64,000 bases of DNA from Aplysia californica (GCF_000002075.1 NW_004797354.1:505705-569704), one strand, 5' to 3'; numbered from the stretch's first letter, positions 8,770 through 20,230 are shown. The notes: generated by a model not told the origin, from the sequence alone. A program made the numbers and translations.

Positions 8770-11740
8770 AATTTTTAAATTTTGACGCTTTTTTAGGAAA
8801 TGGAGTGCAGGGATATTGCAAATGAGCGTAAACACAACACACACACTGCTAATGATAAATCATCATTGGAAAAGGAGCTCTTGTGTAGACCAGCCAGCCC
8901 TGTGAGGAATTGGAATAAACTTTGACATCTCTGTCTTTCAATGTTTGTCGTTTTACTGTCTACTGTACAATACTCTGTTAGTATGATATTAAAGTCAATA
9001 ATATTATTCAAGTTGAATTTTCGGGGTCTTTCCCGGAAACTAACGCTGAATTTAAAAAATTCTTCATGAACAGCTTTTGTGCCCACCCCATTTATCATCA
9101 ACATTTTGACTACTCATTTAGCTCTAATTCCTGTTTTGTGCTCTCTTTTCACATCATGACATTAAAGCTTAGATTGTATGGAGAGTGTGGCTTCTCAACG
9201 GGGTGACATAGCTTGTTATCACATGTATTTGAACAGTGTTTACGTCCTGAGAATTTATGTCCTATTAAAATTTTTATACAAGATCTCATCTGAAGAAACC
9301 AGCTTCATTATTAAGGACACCATATTGTATCAATAACAGCTTAATTATTTTCATTTATTAGCTTCTGCTGAATCTTAAACATAATGCGAATGACACTCTC
9401 AACATGTAATTCGTGAAAAACTAAACTTTTTATTCATTTTGACCGTTCTGGTTATTTCAAAGAACTTGAGGTTTAGAAAGTTTAAAACAACTGATGTCTT
9501 ATTAAACAAAATTCATTTTGTTACACACATATATCAGCTAATCGCGACATCAGTGCTTTTTTGTCGTATTTCCATTTTTTTAAACAGTGAAAATGTGACA
9601 TCTTCTTAAGCTCCCTCTATGTTACGAACTATTTTCACTGTTACTAAAAATGCAGATATGACAAGAAAGCACTGGGGTCGCTTAATGTTCTGTTGTGGTG
9701 TCATCATGATATGAAATTGGAACATTTTATTTCTTAAGATGTGCGTGAACTTTTAAACTTTGGGTTTCCTTATCTGGTTCAATACCACGAGCTGCATAAA
9801 TTGCGAGCATGCTTCAACTCATGCAAAGTGAAACCACCTGCTAGGATAGTGCCTCACAATTGCTACTATCTGTCTTTAGTTCAGATCTCATGGGGCAATC
9901 AACTCAAACACAAACAAAACAAACTTGTTGTCTATGTTTCCAGTACATGTACATACCTCTTTCTTGAAATATTACTGTTACCACTTTTGCTACTTATAAT
10001 TGCCCCCATGATCTTTTTAATAACATTTTTTTACCAGTTGATGACTTGATTTGATTTTTTTTTTTCTTGGTGGGGTTATTTTTTTAGTTGATTATTATTT
10101 CATTTTGAATAACACATGAATGGGCATACCTGTGTGCATACATTACACTCATAAACATAATAATTTAATTTTGTTTCAGCTGTACTTTCTTGTACTAAAC
10201 TTATTCTCTATACATGTATATAATATACATTTATCTATACAAAATGTTACGTTTACTTTAATATTTCGTGTTGTGGCTTATACCCATGCGTTATTTTCTT
10301 ATAACTATTTGTACCTATTTGACATTTTTACTTTGGATTTGATTTCGTTAAGATACCAATGGTCAGTTTATTACCCGAAGCAGATTGATTTGAAAAGTAA
10401 TTTTGTGATGGTTTAATTTCGATCAAACTGTATTGTGCTGATGATGTAGTTCTTTTCATTTCGTCTTTATATTGGCTAATGGTTATCTTAATGTCATATC
10501 TTGCCACTGAGAATTAGGCAGGTAATCTGACAGTGCTATCGAAAGGAGCAATTGTTTTTGCTCTACTTTTCAGTCAGATTGGGATGAACACCTTTATGAG
10601 CCTTTTTTCTACATATGAGCTTTAGTACTTTGCATATTTCCATGGTAGATATTGAACCTGAGAGGCTGCTTCCAGCGGCCAAAGCTTCTTCCCAAAATGA
10701 TGAATGACAACTCCCAACAGCCAGTGTGAGAATGGGCATATTGTGATTTAAACAGTTTCTCAATGAATGGGAATAAAACTTTGTATGGAGCTTCTTTAAG
10801 GGAAGTTGCACTCTTCCTCTTTATACTTTATGTCTGTTCTTTGCTTTGTGTAGAAGCACATGTTTAAAAAAAAATATTTTAGCAAGTATTGTGAAATGGA
10901 CCATAAACATTTCTCTTTGTGACTAAAATAAAAAGAAAGAGAAAAAAAGTGAACTCTGCTGCATGAACGCTGCTTAAATTTGACATTTGTTGTCCGGAAG
11001 ATTTAGCAAGAGGCCAGCCAAGTGTGTATGATTTATCGTGTCAATAAGTTATGGTACCGGAAAGTCTCCAATGATGACTAAAATCTGGCCTAAAAGTTAA
11101 TGAGATATATGAAAAATACTGTTTCGTAAGAAAGAAGTGTCATTCGTGAACAAAATTCTTTGTCAACAAAAACGCCCCATAAAACTCTTTTTAATGTGTT
11201 TATTATTTGTTAGAAAATTATATGAGGAATATATTGACTGAATTACGAAAAATGTTTTGAGTTCAAATTATGCATGGTTGTCTCTTTGGTATGTAGTTTA
11301 TGTGTTTAATAGTCAGATGTTGGTACAAGACAAGGTATTTTCATAAGTACTCTGCTCGTGTTTTACTTAAAATGTCACATGAGAGGCTTTGTATGTACAA
11401 TCTAACACACACATAACAAAATGGGCTGAACATGGAAATCTTTTCGTTATGTGCAAATTTCACTAAGTACATGTTATAAATACGAAGAATATACGTATAT
11501 AAGAAACAACTTGGTACCTGAAAATCTGTGTGCTATGTGCATATTGCGCTATGTGTGTGTTCGGTATGTACATTTTTGACTATTTTCTTGAATAGAATAG
11601 TTTTGTCCCTCTTTGTTCTCTGTGTCTGGAGAGTATTTCCAGATGGGAAGAGAGTTTGAGTACTACTATGTTATACCGCTCTATCGTTTAAAAGAAAATC
11701 TCACCTTTGAATGTTACAGCTTTATTAAAGATTGTGACAT
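8770..11740. other. Non-coding stretch downstream of the transporter
   Basis: AT-rich sequence without a convincing coding frame or a recognised repeat. Open frames of about 80-103 codons here have no protein-like composition. It is repeated at about 20456-23426. Confidence 0.6.
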
Positions 11741-11746
11741 AACCCA

Positions 11747-11828
11747 TTAACCCTTTCACTACCTGGCCCAAAATCTTTTAAAGCTCTTTAGAAGGAGTAA
11801 AAAGCAGGTCTGGCAGTAAAAGGGTTAA
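11747..11828. mobile_element. Tiny TTAA-flanked inverted-repeat element (piggyBac-like MITE)
   Basis: TTAA-CCCTTTCACTACCTGGCC at the left mirrors GGTCTGGCAGTAAAAGGG-TTAA at the right. TTAA target sites with CCCTTT-type ends fit piggyBac-type mini-elements. The core is only 74 bp. Kolobok-type elements also use TTAA. Repeated at 23433-23514. Confidence 0.6.
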
Positions 11829-12426
11829 TTGCTATTATTTCTAAATAAAATATTGTCTTCTACCTCCAGTGAACTTTTCAGTATAACTTTGTTCCTTTTT
11901 TTATCTTTTAATGTGTTATCTTTTTTGTGATGTCAGATGTGAATTACAGTGGAACTCTAATTCAACGAGATGAGATAGATTCCCCGTTTTTCTTCTTCTT
12001 TAAAATCAATAAAAGTAATCCGGATTCAACGAGCACTTAAATCAGCGAGCTCGGATTCAACGAGGTCGCTTCCAGGGTGAACAGCCACCGCAGACGTGGC
12101 TTCGCTCATTTTTCTCCCACAACGAACTTTATCTGTTCCGAGAAACCACCCATTGCACCTGCATGCATCGTGAACCATTATTCACTTAGCCAATTGCATG
12201 CGACCAATCAGCGGCCTGTTGTTGGCATGCGCACTTGTCTACTCTGGCGTGTGTTGGGGTCAGATGGGCGGCCTGCACACGTGTGGCTGTGTGTGCGTGT
12301 CGGGGAGGGGAGGGGAGGAGCACTAGCGTTAAACGTCGCAGATACAAACGCGTCACAGTCTTTTTCCCCCCCCTCTGCTACTGATCATTATTACATTATT
12401 TCTTCTTCTTCTTCTTCTCGATCGCA

Positions 12427-12882
12427 TCACACTTGAAGTCTGGTATCTGTCATAAATTGGGCCGTCCTGCTCAGTTCAACTTGCAGCCTGTATAGCTTCT
12501 CTTGTAGCGTCAGTGGGGTTGGCCACGTTTCCTGTCTCAGGGCCCTGTGTGTCTTGCAGTGCTGAAGGATGTGTTCTACAGTTTGGTCCGCCTCTCCACA
12601 CTGGCATTTTGGTGATTGTACTAGTTTAAAACATTTGTACATATGTTGTCTCAGTCTTGTGTGTTGTGTCCTTAGTCTGAAGATAATCACTTGTTCTTGG
12701 CGGGACAGCTCATGGTAGCTATCTGGTGTCTGAGGTGCTTTAAATAGTGTATTTATAATAGTTTTTATTTCTGTGTAGTTAACGCTGTTGTCTGGTTGCT
12801 CTTTCTGTGCTCTTAGTTTGGCCATCCTGTCTGCCTGCTCATTTAGTAAGACACCACAGTGTGATGGAATCCACTGCAGCAT
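12427..12882 (-). pseudogene. LINE A, C-terminal part of ORF2 (RNase H end and zinc-like motif)
   Basis: 151 codons starting MLQWIPSHCGVLLNEQADRM, the last RNase H motif (W-I-P-x-H-x-G...N-x-x-A-D), then LRTQHTRLRQHMYKC and CQCGEADQTVEHILQHC, the terminal C-x-C-x(n)-H-x(4)-C of this LINE group. It is separated from the rest of the RNase H domain by frameshifts. The same frame is at 24113-24568. Confidence 0.85.
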
Positions 12883-12903
12883 GATCCTCAGACTGGGATG
12901 TCC

Positions 12904-13659
12904 TCAATTATTTTTCGTAGCCTCGGTAGTTTGCCGGAAGTGATTGCCTGAAGTACTGACATGGCATCTGTTAGGAATACTACTTGGCTTTGGGGATCTA
13001 CCCCATTCTTGATGATGTTTGCTGCATGTATTAGAGCCTCTGTCTCTGCCCTGTGATTTGTACAATGTCGCCCTGTTGGGACTGCCTCTGCTACTGCTTG
13101 TCATCGTCCATTTGGGAACTACGTACACTCCGGCTCCTCCACTTTTCACAGCATCAGTGGCAGATCCGTCTGTATAGATCCTTATCCATGCTTCTCGTGG
13201 GTATCTTTGTTCAAACATGGACAGGGTGAGGGATTTCTTGCTCAGGTCGCTGTGGTCATCTTTTGTGGTGAACATGGGAATGGACGTGTGTATAGATATG
13301 TTTGTGTTTTTCTTTTCCCATGATGGTGCCTCTGGGGTGTGGTTCAGCATGTTAACTGTGGCTGGTAGATGGTCCTGTAGGGATCTTTGGATTTTTCTGC
13401 TTTTTTTGATGAAGTTGGATCTTTTGAGTCTTGCGGTGTTTGATCTCGCTGTTCTTGTGTGCAGTATATGATCCTCCATAGCTGTGGCCTTGGTGTACTG
13501 TATGAGGGCCTTGCATTCCCATCTCCTCTGCAGGGCCACTATAGATGTTGTTTGTTCCATCTTTTTTATAGACGTTGACCTCATTGCTCCAGTGATTATT
13601 CGGAGAGCCTGGTTTTGTACTTTTTCCAGAGTGTATTTGTGAGTCTGTGCTGCAGTCAT
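12904..13659 (-). pseudogene. LINE A, ORF2 thumb-to-RNase H segment
   Basis: The frame reads KVQNQALRIITGAMRSTSIK (RT thumb signature), a variable linker, and RIYTDGSATDAVKSGGAGVY, the first RNase H motif with its catalytic Asp. After that the frame leaves the homologous path, so the remaining residues are out of register. Upstream it runs into the hAT MITE at 13699. Same in copy 2 at 24590-25345. Confidence 0.8.
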
Positions 13660-13698
13660 CCATGCACTGTATCCGCACTCGAGATGGGGCCTGATTGC

Positions 13699-14297
13699 TA
13701 GGGGCGGGCACGAGACGAGCCGAGTACCCGTTTCTCGCGGGAAACGGCCTTCCTGTCACTTCCCGAGCACTAAACTACTGCTCGGTACCGAGACGTGATA
13801 CTGCTCGTTGGCTTGACATAACGAGTAACAGTAACAAGAGTGAGAGAGTGAGAGGCGAGAAATGACAACGCAGACAGTGCCACCCATCACCGTGCCGTCC
13901 TGTGTGTGAAACTGAAAGGGAGGGGAGAGGGTGGCGAGACGAGGCGAGTGGGGAGTTGATCAGGGCCTAGGCCTCGGTCTCCTTAACTTCCTTCACCGCC
14001 TGCGCAACAGGGCAAGCCTAGTTTCTAAGTTTAGATCCCCGCCTCGACGGTCTTCTCGCTACACGAGTTGCTCATTCTGTGGGGCGAGAAGAGAAATCTC
14101 GGCCACGGCCGGCCTTCTCGCTGAACGAGTGGCTCGAACTGCGGGGCGAGAAGAGAAATTGGTCATGAGACGAGAAGTATTGCTCGAGACACGAGACGGG
14201 AAGTATTTCTTGTTCCCGGGACCGGTCTCGGCGGGAAGTAGGTCAGCTTCCCGGTCTTCTCGCTCGGGAAGGAAAAAGCGCTTCCCGCCTGTCTCTA
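13699..14297. mobile_element. hAT-type MITE inserted in LINE A
   Basis: A 599-bp element with ends TAGGGGCGGGCAC... and, read inward from the right, TAGAGACAGGCGGG..., flanked by the 8-bp direct repeat CTGATTGC (13691-13698 and 14298-14305). Ends fitting YARNG and an 8-bp duplication are diagnostic of hAT. The LINE frame across the empty site would read YLGA-IRPHLECGY, a normal RT thumb sequence, which confirms the boundaries. The interior is GC-rich with many GAGACGAG/CTTCTCGC motifs and shows no transposase. Confidence 0.85.
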
Positions 14298-14557
14298 CTG
14301 ATTGCGCCTAGATAGACCTGTCTGAGTGTTTTCTCATTTGCTCCCCACTGAGTCCCTGCTAGTTTTCTCATGATGTTACGTTTCTTCCTGGCTTTATTTT
14401 CTGCATTCTGAATGTGTTGTTTCCATGTGAGACGCTTGTAAAGGATTGTTCCAAGATACTTCTGTTGATTCTCAAACTTTAGAGGGGTTTTGTCTAATTT
14501 GAGGTGTTTTGGCTGAGAGTGTAGAGTGTAGCAGAAGACTTTTCTTTGTTTACGGTT

Positions 14558-16525
14558 GTTGTTGTTGTTGTTAGCGATCCAGTAGCATCTGAGCGTTAAC
14601 TCTTCTGCATGATGCCATTCGGTAATAGTTGCATGTTTGTTCTAACTGTTGTCTTGAGGAGTAGAGGCAATTAGATGTGTGGGGTAGCTTGGGAAGAAAA
14701 CATCCCCTTAAATCAGTTAGTTTTCTACAGAAAAACAGATGATGTTCCACTGTCTCTGAGGGGTAGTCACATAGTGGGCAGGCAGCAGACTGCTTTACTC
14801 CAATTCGGTTGAGATGTTGGTTGAGGGGTACATGTTGTGTTCTAAGTTGGAAGATTATGGATTGATCTCCCCTCCTCAACTCATTGATTGGATCTTTGAC
14901 CAGTGGTTTATTCATGTGGCCATACATCCTCCTTCCTGTCGTACCTGTGGCCCAATCATTCATCCACTCTTCCTTGAGGTTTGACTTGATCATTTGGCAG
15001 CAGGTGGTGTAATTCGTAGGAATTTCAGGCTGAGGGAGACTAGCTCCTTTCTTTGCCAGAGCATCAGCTCTTTCATTTCCCGGTATCCCAGTGTGGGCAG
15101 GAATCCATTGTAGGACTACTCTGACGTGGTGCCCACTTATCAAGTTATGTAGACTCCAAATCAAATGCAATATAATATCTTTGTTCACATCAGTCCCACT
15201 CTCAAGTGTCTCTAGTGTTGAAAGGCTGTCTGTAAATATAACGATGTCTGTGGTAGCAAGTGGGTTAGTGTCAAACAAGTAGTTGATGTAGTTTGCTGTG
15301 TTGGTGATAGCCTGTTGTTCGGCAATGAAATTGGAGCAGAAGGACCCGCTGGAGTTGAAGACTTCTTTTTTTTCCCCACTGGGCAAGTTGATCACTGACC
15401 CATATCCAGCGTTGATTGTTGCCTTAAAGGCAGATCCATCAGTGTATGAGTGGATCCATGTTGGTGGATAGGAATCAATTGTTTCAAGGGCAGAATGTTT
15501 TAGTGCTACAGGATATGTGTTTTTATTGCTCTTGTCCAAAAGTGTTTTCCTAATTTCTGGCTTTGCTATGGTGAGATGTGGTGGGAGAGTTGAGGGAACT
15601 CTTTCCAGAGGTTCTCGTCTTTCAGGGAGGTGATGTTTTTCTTGGAGATTGAGAACAGTGTCAAGTACAGATTTTGTATTTTTTAGTCTTTGATTAGGTT
15701 TCCACTTGTCAACAAGGACTCTATTAGGGTGGTTATTTTCTAGCCTTTTAGATCTTTCATATATTTCTAAAGCTGCCCGTTTTCTTCGAGTTTCTAATGG
15801 CTCAATATTTGTGTGGATTTCACAGGCCGCAGTCGGTGAGGATCTCATTCCGTCAGAAATAAGACGAAGAGCTTGGTTTTGGATGGTGTCCATCGAGTTC
15901 TTTGAAGTTTTACTGCAAATGTTTTGTAGAACAAGATTATAATTAAAAACAGCTCTGGTATATATCCCAAATAGAGGCCTCTCAAGGTGTTCTTGTCTGA
16001 TCCCCAGTTGGTACTGGCTAGTCGTTTGATGAGATTAAGTCTCTTCATAGCCTTCTTCCTAAGGTTGTTGGTGTGTTGTTTCAGGTTGAGCTTGCTGTCA
16101 AGTTGTACTCCAAGATACACTGGGTTATTCTCCTTTTTCAAGTTGTTACCATCTATTTTGAGAGGGATTTCTGCATTTGCAAGGTTATAGCTTCTCGTAA
16201 AAACAGAGTAGACAGTTTTTTTCGCAATTTACTTTCATCTTCCATAGACGGCAATAGGTTCCTAGGGAATTTAGATCATCTTGTAGTCTTCGTCTGCTTA
16301 TTGTTGTCGAGTTTCCAGTGTGCCAAAGGACCAGGTCGTCAGCAAAAAGGGCTTTTTCTGTTTTGAGAACATCTGAAACATCATTGAGGAAGACAAGGAA
16401 TAAGGTACAGCTGATAGAAGATCCCTGTGGGAGTCCTTCCTCCAGTACTGCTTTTGAAGATAGGGTTTCATCCATCTGGGTCTGGATAAGTCTATCTGTA
16501 AGGAATGATTTAATCCAGGAGTACA
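14558..16525 (-). mobile_element. LINE B (I/Nimb-like), 5'-truncated, inserted in LINE A
   Basis: A 1968-bp insertion flanked by the 11-bp direct repeat TGTTTACGGTT (14547-14557 and 16526-16536) and ending in a (CAA)n tail on the - strand. It encodes the last RT part (GLPQGSSISCTLFLVFLNDV, LFADDLVLW), thumb, RNase H and a zinc-like C-terminus. The 5' end is missing, as is usual for LINE insertions. About two frameshifts lie between the RT and thumb segments; the rest is intact, so it is relatively young. It is a different subfamily from LINE A. Confidence 0.9.
14571..15893 (-). pseudogene. LINE B ORF2, thumb through RNase H and C-terminal CCHC (440 codons)
   Basis: The longest LINE frame in the window. 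It has IQNQALRLISDGMRSSPTAA (thumb), then WIHSYTDGSAFKATINAGYG (RNase H motif 1, Asp), AEQQAITNTANY (Glu), IFTDSLSTLETLE (Asp), VVLQWIPAHTGIPGNERADA (last motif) and CPLCDYPSETVEHHLFFC. All four RNase H acidic or His motifs are present. It ends ...NAQMLLDR-stop, followed by the (CAA)n tail. In copy 2 a single-base difference near 26854 splits this frame into 26257-26856 and 26847-27578. Confidence 0.9.
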
Positions 16526-16889
16526 TGTTTACGGTTACACACCTGGTTTTTGTCCATGTAGTGAGTTTGTCCAAAGCTAGGTGCATGCGATATGTGGCAG
16601 TAGTGATGAATTCCTCAGAGCACCAAAGAACCAGGTCGTCTGCATACAATACGGCATGTATTCCTTCGGGCAGTTCTTTCATGAGGTCATTGATGAAGAG
16701 GATAAAGAGCAAAGGTGACATGACTCCACCTTGGGGTACTCCTTGTCGCAGCAGAATTTTCCGTCCTTGATATCCATCCACCAGCACACGTGCTCTTCTG
16801 TTGTGTAGATAGGATTTGGTCCATTGGTACATGTTGCCTTGTATACCAGTTCTAAGAAGCTTGACTAGTACAGTAGACCCTCCTTCCAC
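16185..16889 (-). pseudogene. Chimeric LINE frame: RT of LINE A joined to RT of LINE B
   Basis: One open frame of 234 codons carries two RT active-site boxes: LYADDLVLW from LINE A and LFADDLVLW from LINE B. LINE B happened to insert in frame at TRCVTVN|MYSWIKSF. This is a product of nesting, not a new two-domain protein. The matching frame in copy 2 is 27870-28574. Confidence 0.88.
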
Positions 16890-17349
16890 ACAATGATAAG
16901 CTAGTCTTGACGTAGATCTACGTAATGAATTGTGCGCTGGTCTATGGAATCAAAAGTTGCCATATGCTAGGCTCTACACAGCAACACAACTTTTTGGCAA
17001 ACAGTCGAGATGACCCAGGCGTGCATTTGAATGAATCGGTCCTTTTTAACACAGCTCATAATATGCAGGCATTTCAGGCACTACTTGTGACTTCTCTTTA
17101 TACATTACTTGCTCAGTGCCTGTAATTATCTATACAAAACCTCGTGTTTGCTATAACGAAGACTCGGATTCAACGAGATTTTAGGCCAGGCCCGGCGACC
17201 TCGTTGAATCCGAGTTCCACTGTATCAGATTTGTGTCTGTGACCTTTAGCAGTAGATAGAAATTGGTAAAGGGTCTTGATTAACTTGGTTGATATCTCTC
17301 AGTAGTCAGAAGTCGCCTGCAGAGTTCTGTATAATGTAAGTGGTTTTTA

Positions 17350-17470
17350 CGCCCCCATCAACACAATGTAGACAGTTTAGGAGGCAGGCTTCGACTCTGT
17401 CAGTAAAAGCCAATCTATGCTAAGAGAGATACACGTCCCAGCAGTAAGACTGAGATACTCAATAAAAATT
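17350..17470 (-). repeat. SINE family S1 body fragment
   Basis: The - strand reads TTTTTATTGAGTATCTCAGT, CTGCTGGGACGTGTATCTCT and GCCTGCCTCCTAAACTG, matching the S1 body at 33205 and 8630. It directly abuts family R. Confidence 0.6.
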
Positions 17471-17473
17471 TCT

Positions 17474-17655
17474 CAGTGGGTGGTTGATGGGTGCTCTGGT
17501 GTGGTTTGCTCTTTCTTTCTTATTAAATATCTATCATCGTTATCTCTCCTCCTTTTTTTGTGTTTCTCTCTTGTAACACTAACACTTCTAATTTTCGGCA
17601 CTTATTTGACCTTATTGTGTTGCAGGTGCCAAAAAACTCTTACAAAGAAAGAAAA
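17474..17655 (+). repeat. T-rich repeat family R copy
   Basis: Family R from GGGTGGTTGATGGGTGCTCT to AAAAACTCTTACAAAG, sandwiched between SINE S1 and SINE S2. Confidence 0.65.
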
Positions 17656-17687
17656 TTCCTCCCCTCAAAATTGGGTCTGGGGGGCTC

Positions 17688-18147
17688 TCGTGGTCTAGAG
17701 GTTATGGTGTGCGCCTCTCATTCAATAGTCTCGGGTTCGAAATCTGACAGTGACGGAAAATTTTCTTCTCTAGAATTTTCTCCTTTCACCTCCTGCTCTC
17801 TAGCTAACCATGTTCTGTCGTCTGCTTTCGTCTCTACTTTCTACTCTCCCCCCACCTCTTTTTTGCCCCCTCCTCTGGGCTCCTGGCTCCTTCTGCAGCC
17901 TTTCTACTGCTACTCCATGGCTACTTCTTACTTCTGCCTTGCAGCCACACCCCTGATCTTGGAGTTGGCAAGCAATTCTCAGATAGGGGCGAAAAATCTT
18001 GGAGGTCGCATGAGCAAGTTGCGCATGTTAAAGATCCCTTGTTGATCCAAAATCAAAAAGAGTAAGTAGGCTTCGGCCGCCACCCGCAAACTATTCAAAA
18101 TTTATTCCTACCAAATTGAAAATGTTTAAGTTTAATGTGTCCCGCGC
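17688..18147 (+). repeat. tRNA-derived SINE, family S2 (cut by gap)
   Basis: Head GGGGGCTCTCGTGGTCTAGA-GG (A box TGGTCTAGAGG) and B box GGTTCGAAATC. A long body follows, ending ...CAAATTGAAAATGTTTAAG...GTCCCGCGC, where the N gap starts. The - strand copy at 62662-63175 shows the full ~510-bp structure. Confidence 0.75.
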
Positions 18148-18247
18148 NNNNNNNNNNNNNNNNNNNNNNNNNNNNNNNNNNNNNNNNNNNNNNNNNNNNN
18201 NNNNNNNNNNNNNNNNNNNNNNNNNNNNNNNNNNNNNNNNNNNNNNN
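18148..18247. other. Assembly gap (100 N) between the two duplication copies
   Basis: Exactly 100 N. The left side ends inside a SINE and the right side starts at the first base of the second 11.6-kb copy. This points to a contig join rather than to a measured gap. Confidence 0.99.
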
Positions 18248-18570
18248 AACGTCTCAACCGACGCTCTGTTATCTCTACCAACGCCTCGCGTTGCAAAACA
18301 ATGCAGTAAGTTTGAGATGGACACTCAGGCACAAGCAGATTGACGCGCACACATTTTAGCACACAGATGCAGCCCCCGCCGTAAACGAAATGCGTTGCCC
18401 GCGCGGGACGACGACTGATCAGGGACCAGCTGTGGAGCGCCGCGCGGGATTGCGCTTACCGGGCAAACATTTATCAGAGACCAGAATCTTAAGGGTTAAT
18501 GCTAAAAATGCGTTTTGTGTTTAAAACACAATACCTGTAAAACTACTTGTGTGAAAATTTTTATAGGTGT

Positions 18571-18706
18571 TTTTACACAGTTTAGATCATTTAGTCAGCG
18601 GGCCTCCGGCTCTACCTGTCGAGGCCAACCCGTGCTGAGAGGGGTACAACATTCCAGCAGAAAGACTGAGATACTCTATAAAAATTTGCCCCACTTGGGA
18701 CTGGAA
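18571..18706 (-). repeat. SINE S1 fragment, duplicate copy
   Basis: Second-copy equivalent of 6885-7020, unchanged. Confidence 0.55.
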
Positions 18707-18746
18707 CTCTGACGTGTGTCAATTTGCGATTATTTAAACAAACAAA

Positions 18747-19348
18747 TGTGTGTGTGCATAAAGAAAGGTACCAAAAGTCGCCTCAGACCAGTTTGAGCTA
18801 TAGGCTGTTATGACAAAAAAATCACTTTTTTTTAACAGAAATGTGTTTCGATTAAAAAATGATAGTTCCTCCTTTTTTTTTAACAATGTGTTAAAAGAGT
18901 TTTCATTTATTTAACTTCTAAATATTTTATTTTGAATTATTTTGAGGGTAGGGTATGTTTTAAAAAGATAATGAAAACTGCTTTTAAAAGGTGTTAAAAT
19001 CTATTTTTGAAGCATGTTTTATCTTCTCCGCTATGTTTTACCTTTGAATTCTCATCATGACATCGATGTCAACAAAGTGCCGAATTGGAAATGAATTTTC
19101 CATGAATAAATACATTAGAAAAATTATTGAATCTTCTTTTTTTTTCAAATTTGCATATGTTCTAAACCTAATTAAAAGCTAATTTTCTCAAAATGTAATA
19201 GTTATACCCTACCTGGCAAAACTACTTGAGATATCTCAAAAATTTCAAAACCATTGTGTTCAGCATTAAATGTCCAATTATGTACAACCCTTCACTAAAA
19301 ATGGTTAAAATCCGACTTTTGGTACCTTTCTTTAGGCACACACACAAA
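18747..19348. mobile_element. MITE with 34-bp inverted ends, duplicate copy
   Basis: Second-copy equivalent of 7061-7662. Confidence 0.7.
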
Positions 19349-19355
19349 TAATTTG

Positions 19356-19536
19356 TGGGAGATTGGCCGATGCTCTGGTGCGGTATGCCCCTTCTTCCGT
19401 ATCAAACATGTATCTGTCATCTTTTTCTCTCATTCCTTCTTTTTTTAGGTTTTTTTGTTACTCTCTTGTAACATCTTCAACGCTTATGTGACCTTGTTGT
19501 GTTGTAAATACTATAAAACTAAAAAGCACAAAAATA
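19356..19536 (+). repeat. T-rich repeat family R, duplicate copy
   Basis: Second-copy equivalent of 7670-7850. Confidence 0.55.
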
Positions 19537-19691
19537 ATTTTTGTCTGCACATGCTCTATATATTCTGTTATCGTGCTGATGTGCGTCTATTTATTTAAAC
19601 AAATTAAATTTTTTACCAAAGGTGCTTAATAGTTTCTGCTATTGTGTTGATGTGCGTCGGTTTACTCAACAAGTGTAATTTATTGCCACAG

Positions 19692-19822
19692 GTGCCCTGT
19701 ACATCCTGTACCCCGGCCTCTTTGCTCTGAGTGGCTTCCTCTTCCTGTTGACGATGTTTGTGGTCAAGAGAGACCAACGACGAGCCCAGTATCGGAGCCT
19801 GGTCAACTCCTCGGACGACTAA
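19692..19822 (+). CDS. Second copy of transporter terminal exon (probable assembly duplicate)
   Basis: The sequence matches 8006-8136 at a constant offset of 11686, including the acceptor and stop. No other transporter exon is duplicated. If the duplication is real, this is an orphan terminal exon without an upstream partner; if it is an unmerged contig overlap, it is the same exon shown twice. I favour the second reading. Confidence 0.6.
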
Positions 19823-20224
19823 GATGGAGGCTGTTACTTCTCCGCAAACTTCCATCGTTCTAGAAATCTTGAACACTGTCACCAGGACTTCTTCAGGACA
19901 GCTGGGCCGGGGGAGTTCAATTCTTTTTTTCTGGTTTTTTTGTTGTTTCCTTTTTTATTTTTGTGATTGGTAATGAATATTTTTTTGAGTGAGCTGGAGT
20001 CTTGACATCCCTCCCCACACACACACACACAAGCAAGAAGTAAGCATCCCTTATAAGATGTGCACAAAAATGAAAAAATCTAACTCGGTGGCACGAATAC
20101 TTCACCGCCATGATCTATTTTCTCCTTATCCTTGTATTGCTGGCTGACTGTACTCTGAAGTGCAAAAAGAAACAAAACAATTGTATTGTACATTGTTTTT
20201 CATTTACAGTCATGTGTCAAGTGC

Positions 20225-20230
20225 AATAAA
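20225..20230 (+). promoter_or_regulatory. Polyadenylation signal, duplicate copy
   Basis: AATAAA in the second duplication unit, equivalent to 8539-8544 and again directly followed by the SINE head. Confidence 0.4.

Larger units (their letters stand above)
12400..16889 (-). mobile_element. LINE A (I/Nimb-like, RNase H type), 5'-truncated, interrupted
   Basis: On the - strand the order is: RT core (GVPQGGVMSPLLFILFINDL, LYADDLVLW) near 16889-16540; then LINE B inserted; then thumb region (KYLGTILYKRLTWK), a hAT MITE, RNase H (YTDGSATDAVKSGGAGVYVV, LQWIPSHCG) and the terminal zinc-like C-Q-C-x9-H-x4-C. The end is a (GAA)n tail at about 12400. The RNase H domain and the terminal CCHC-like motif point to the I/Nimb group known from snails. 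It is inserted into the Tigger-like MITE. Its RNase H frame has about two shifts, so it is dead. Confidence 0.85.
11947..17222. mobile_element. Tigger/pogo-like MITE, expanded by nested LINEs
   Basis: The ends are CAGTGGAACTCTAATTCAAC at the left and, read inward, CAGTGGAACTCGGATTCAAC at the right, with TA on both flanks (11945-11946 and 17223-17224). TA targets and CAGTGGAAC ends fit the pogo/Tigger branch of Tc1-mariner. The motif GGATTCAACGAG recurs several times inside the left end. Removing the nested LINEs leaves about 0.8 kb, equal to the second member (56940-58615) without its hAT insertion. It is non-coding, so it must have been moved by a transposase in trans. Confidence 0.85.
6562..18147. 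repeat. Long direct duplication, copy 1
   Basis: From AACGTCTCAACCGACGC at 6562 up to the edge of the N gap at 18148, the sequence is repeated from 18248. The offset is 11686 up to about 15170 and 11685 or slightly different after that, because of single-base length differences. All predicted reading frames in the non-transposon parts are identical between copies. The copy ends at a 100-N gap within a SINE. Confidence 0.95.

Noticed and set aside
12077-12436. 119-codon frame in the Tigger-like MITE
   Set aside because: The MITE's second member lacks this frame; it is an accidental open frame running into the LINE tail.
13931-14311. 126-codon arginine-rich frame
   Set aside because: It lies inside the hAT MITE and consists of its GAGACGAG/CTTCTCGC repeats.
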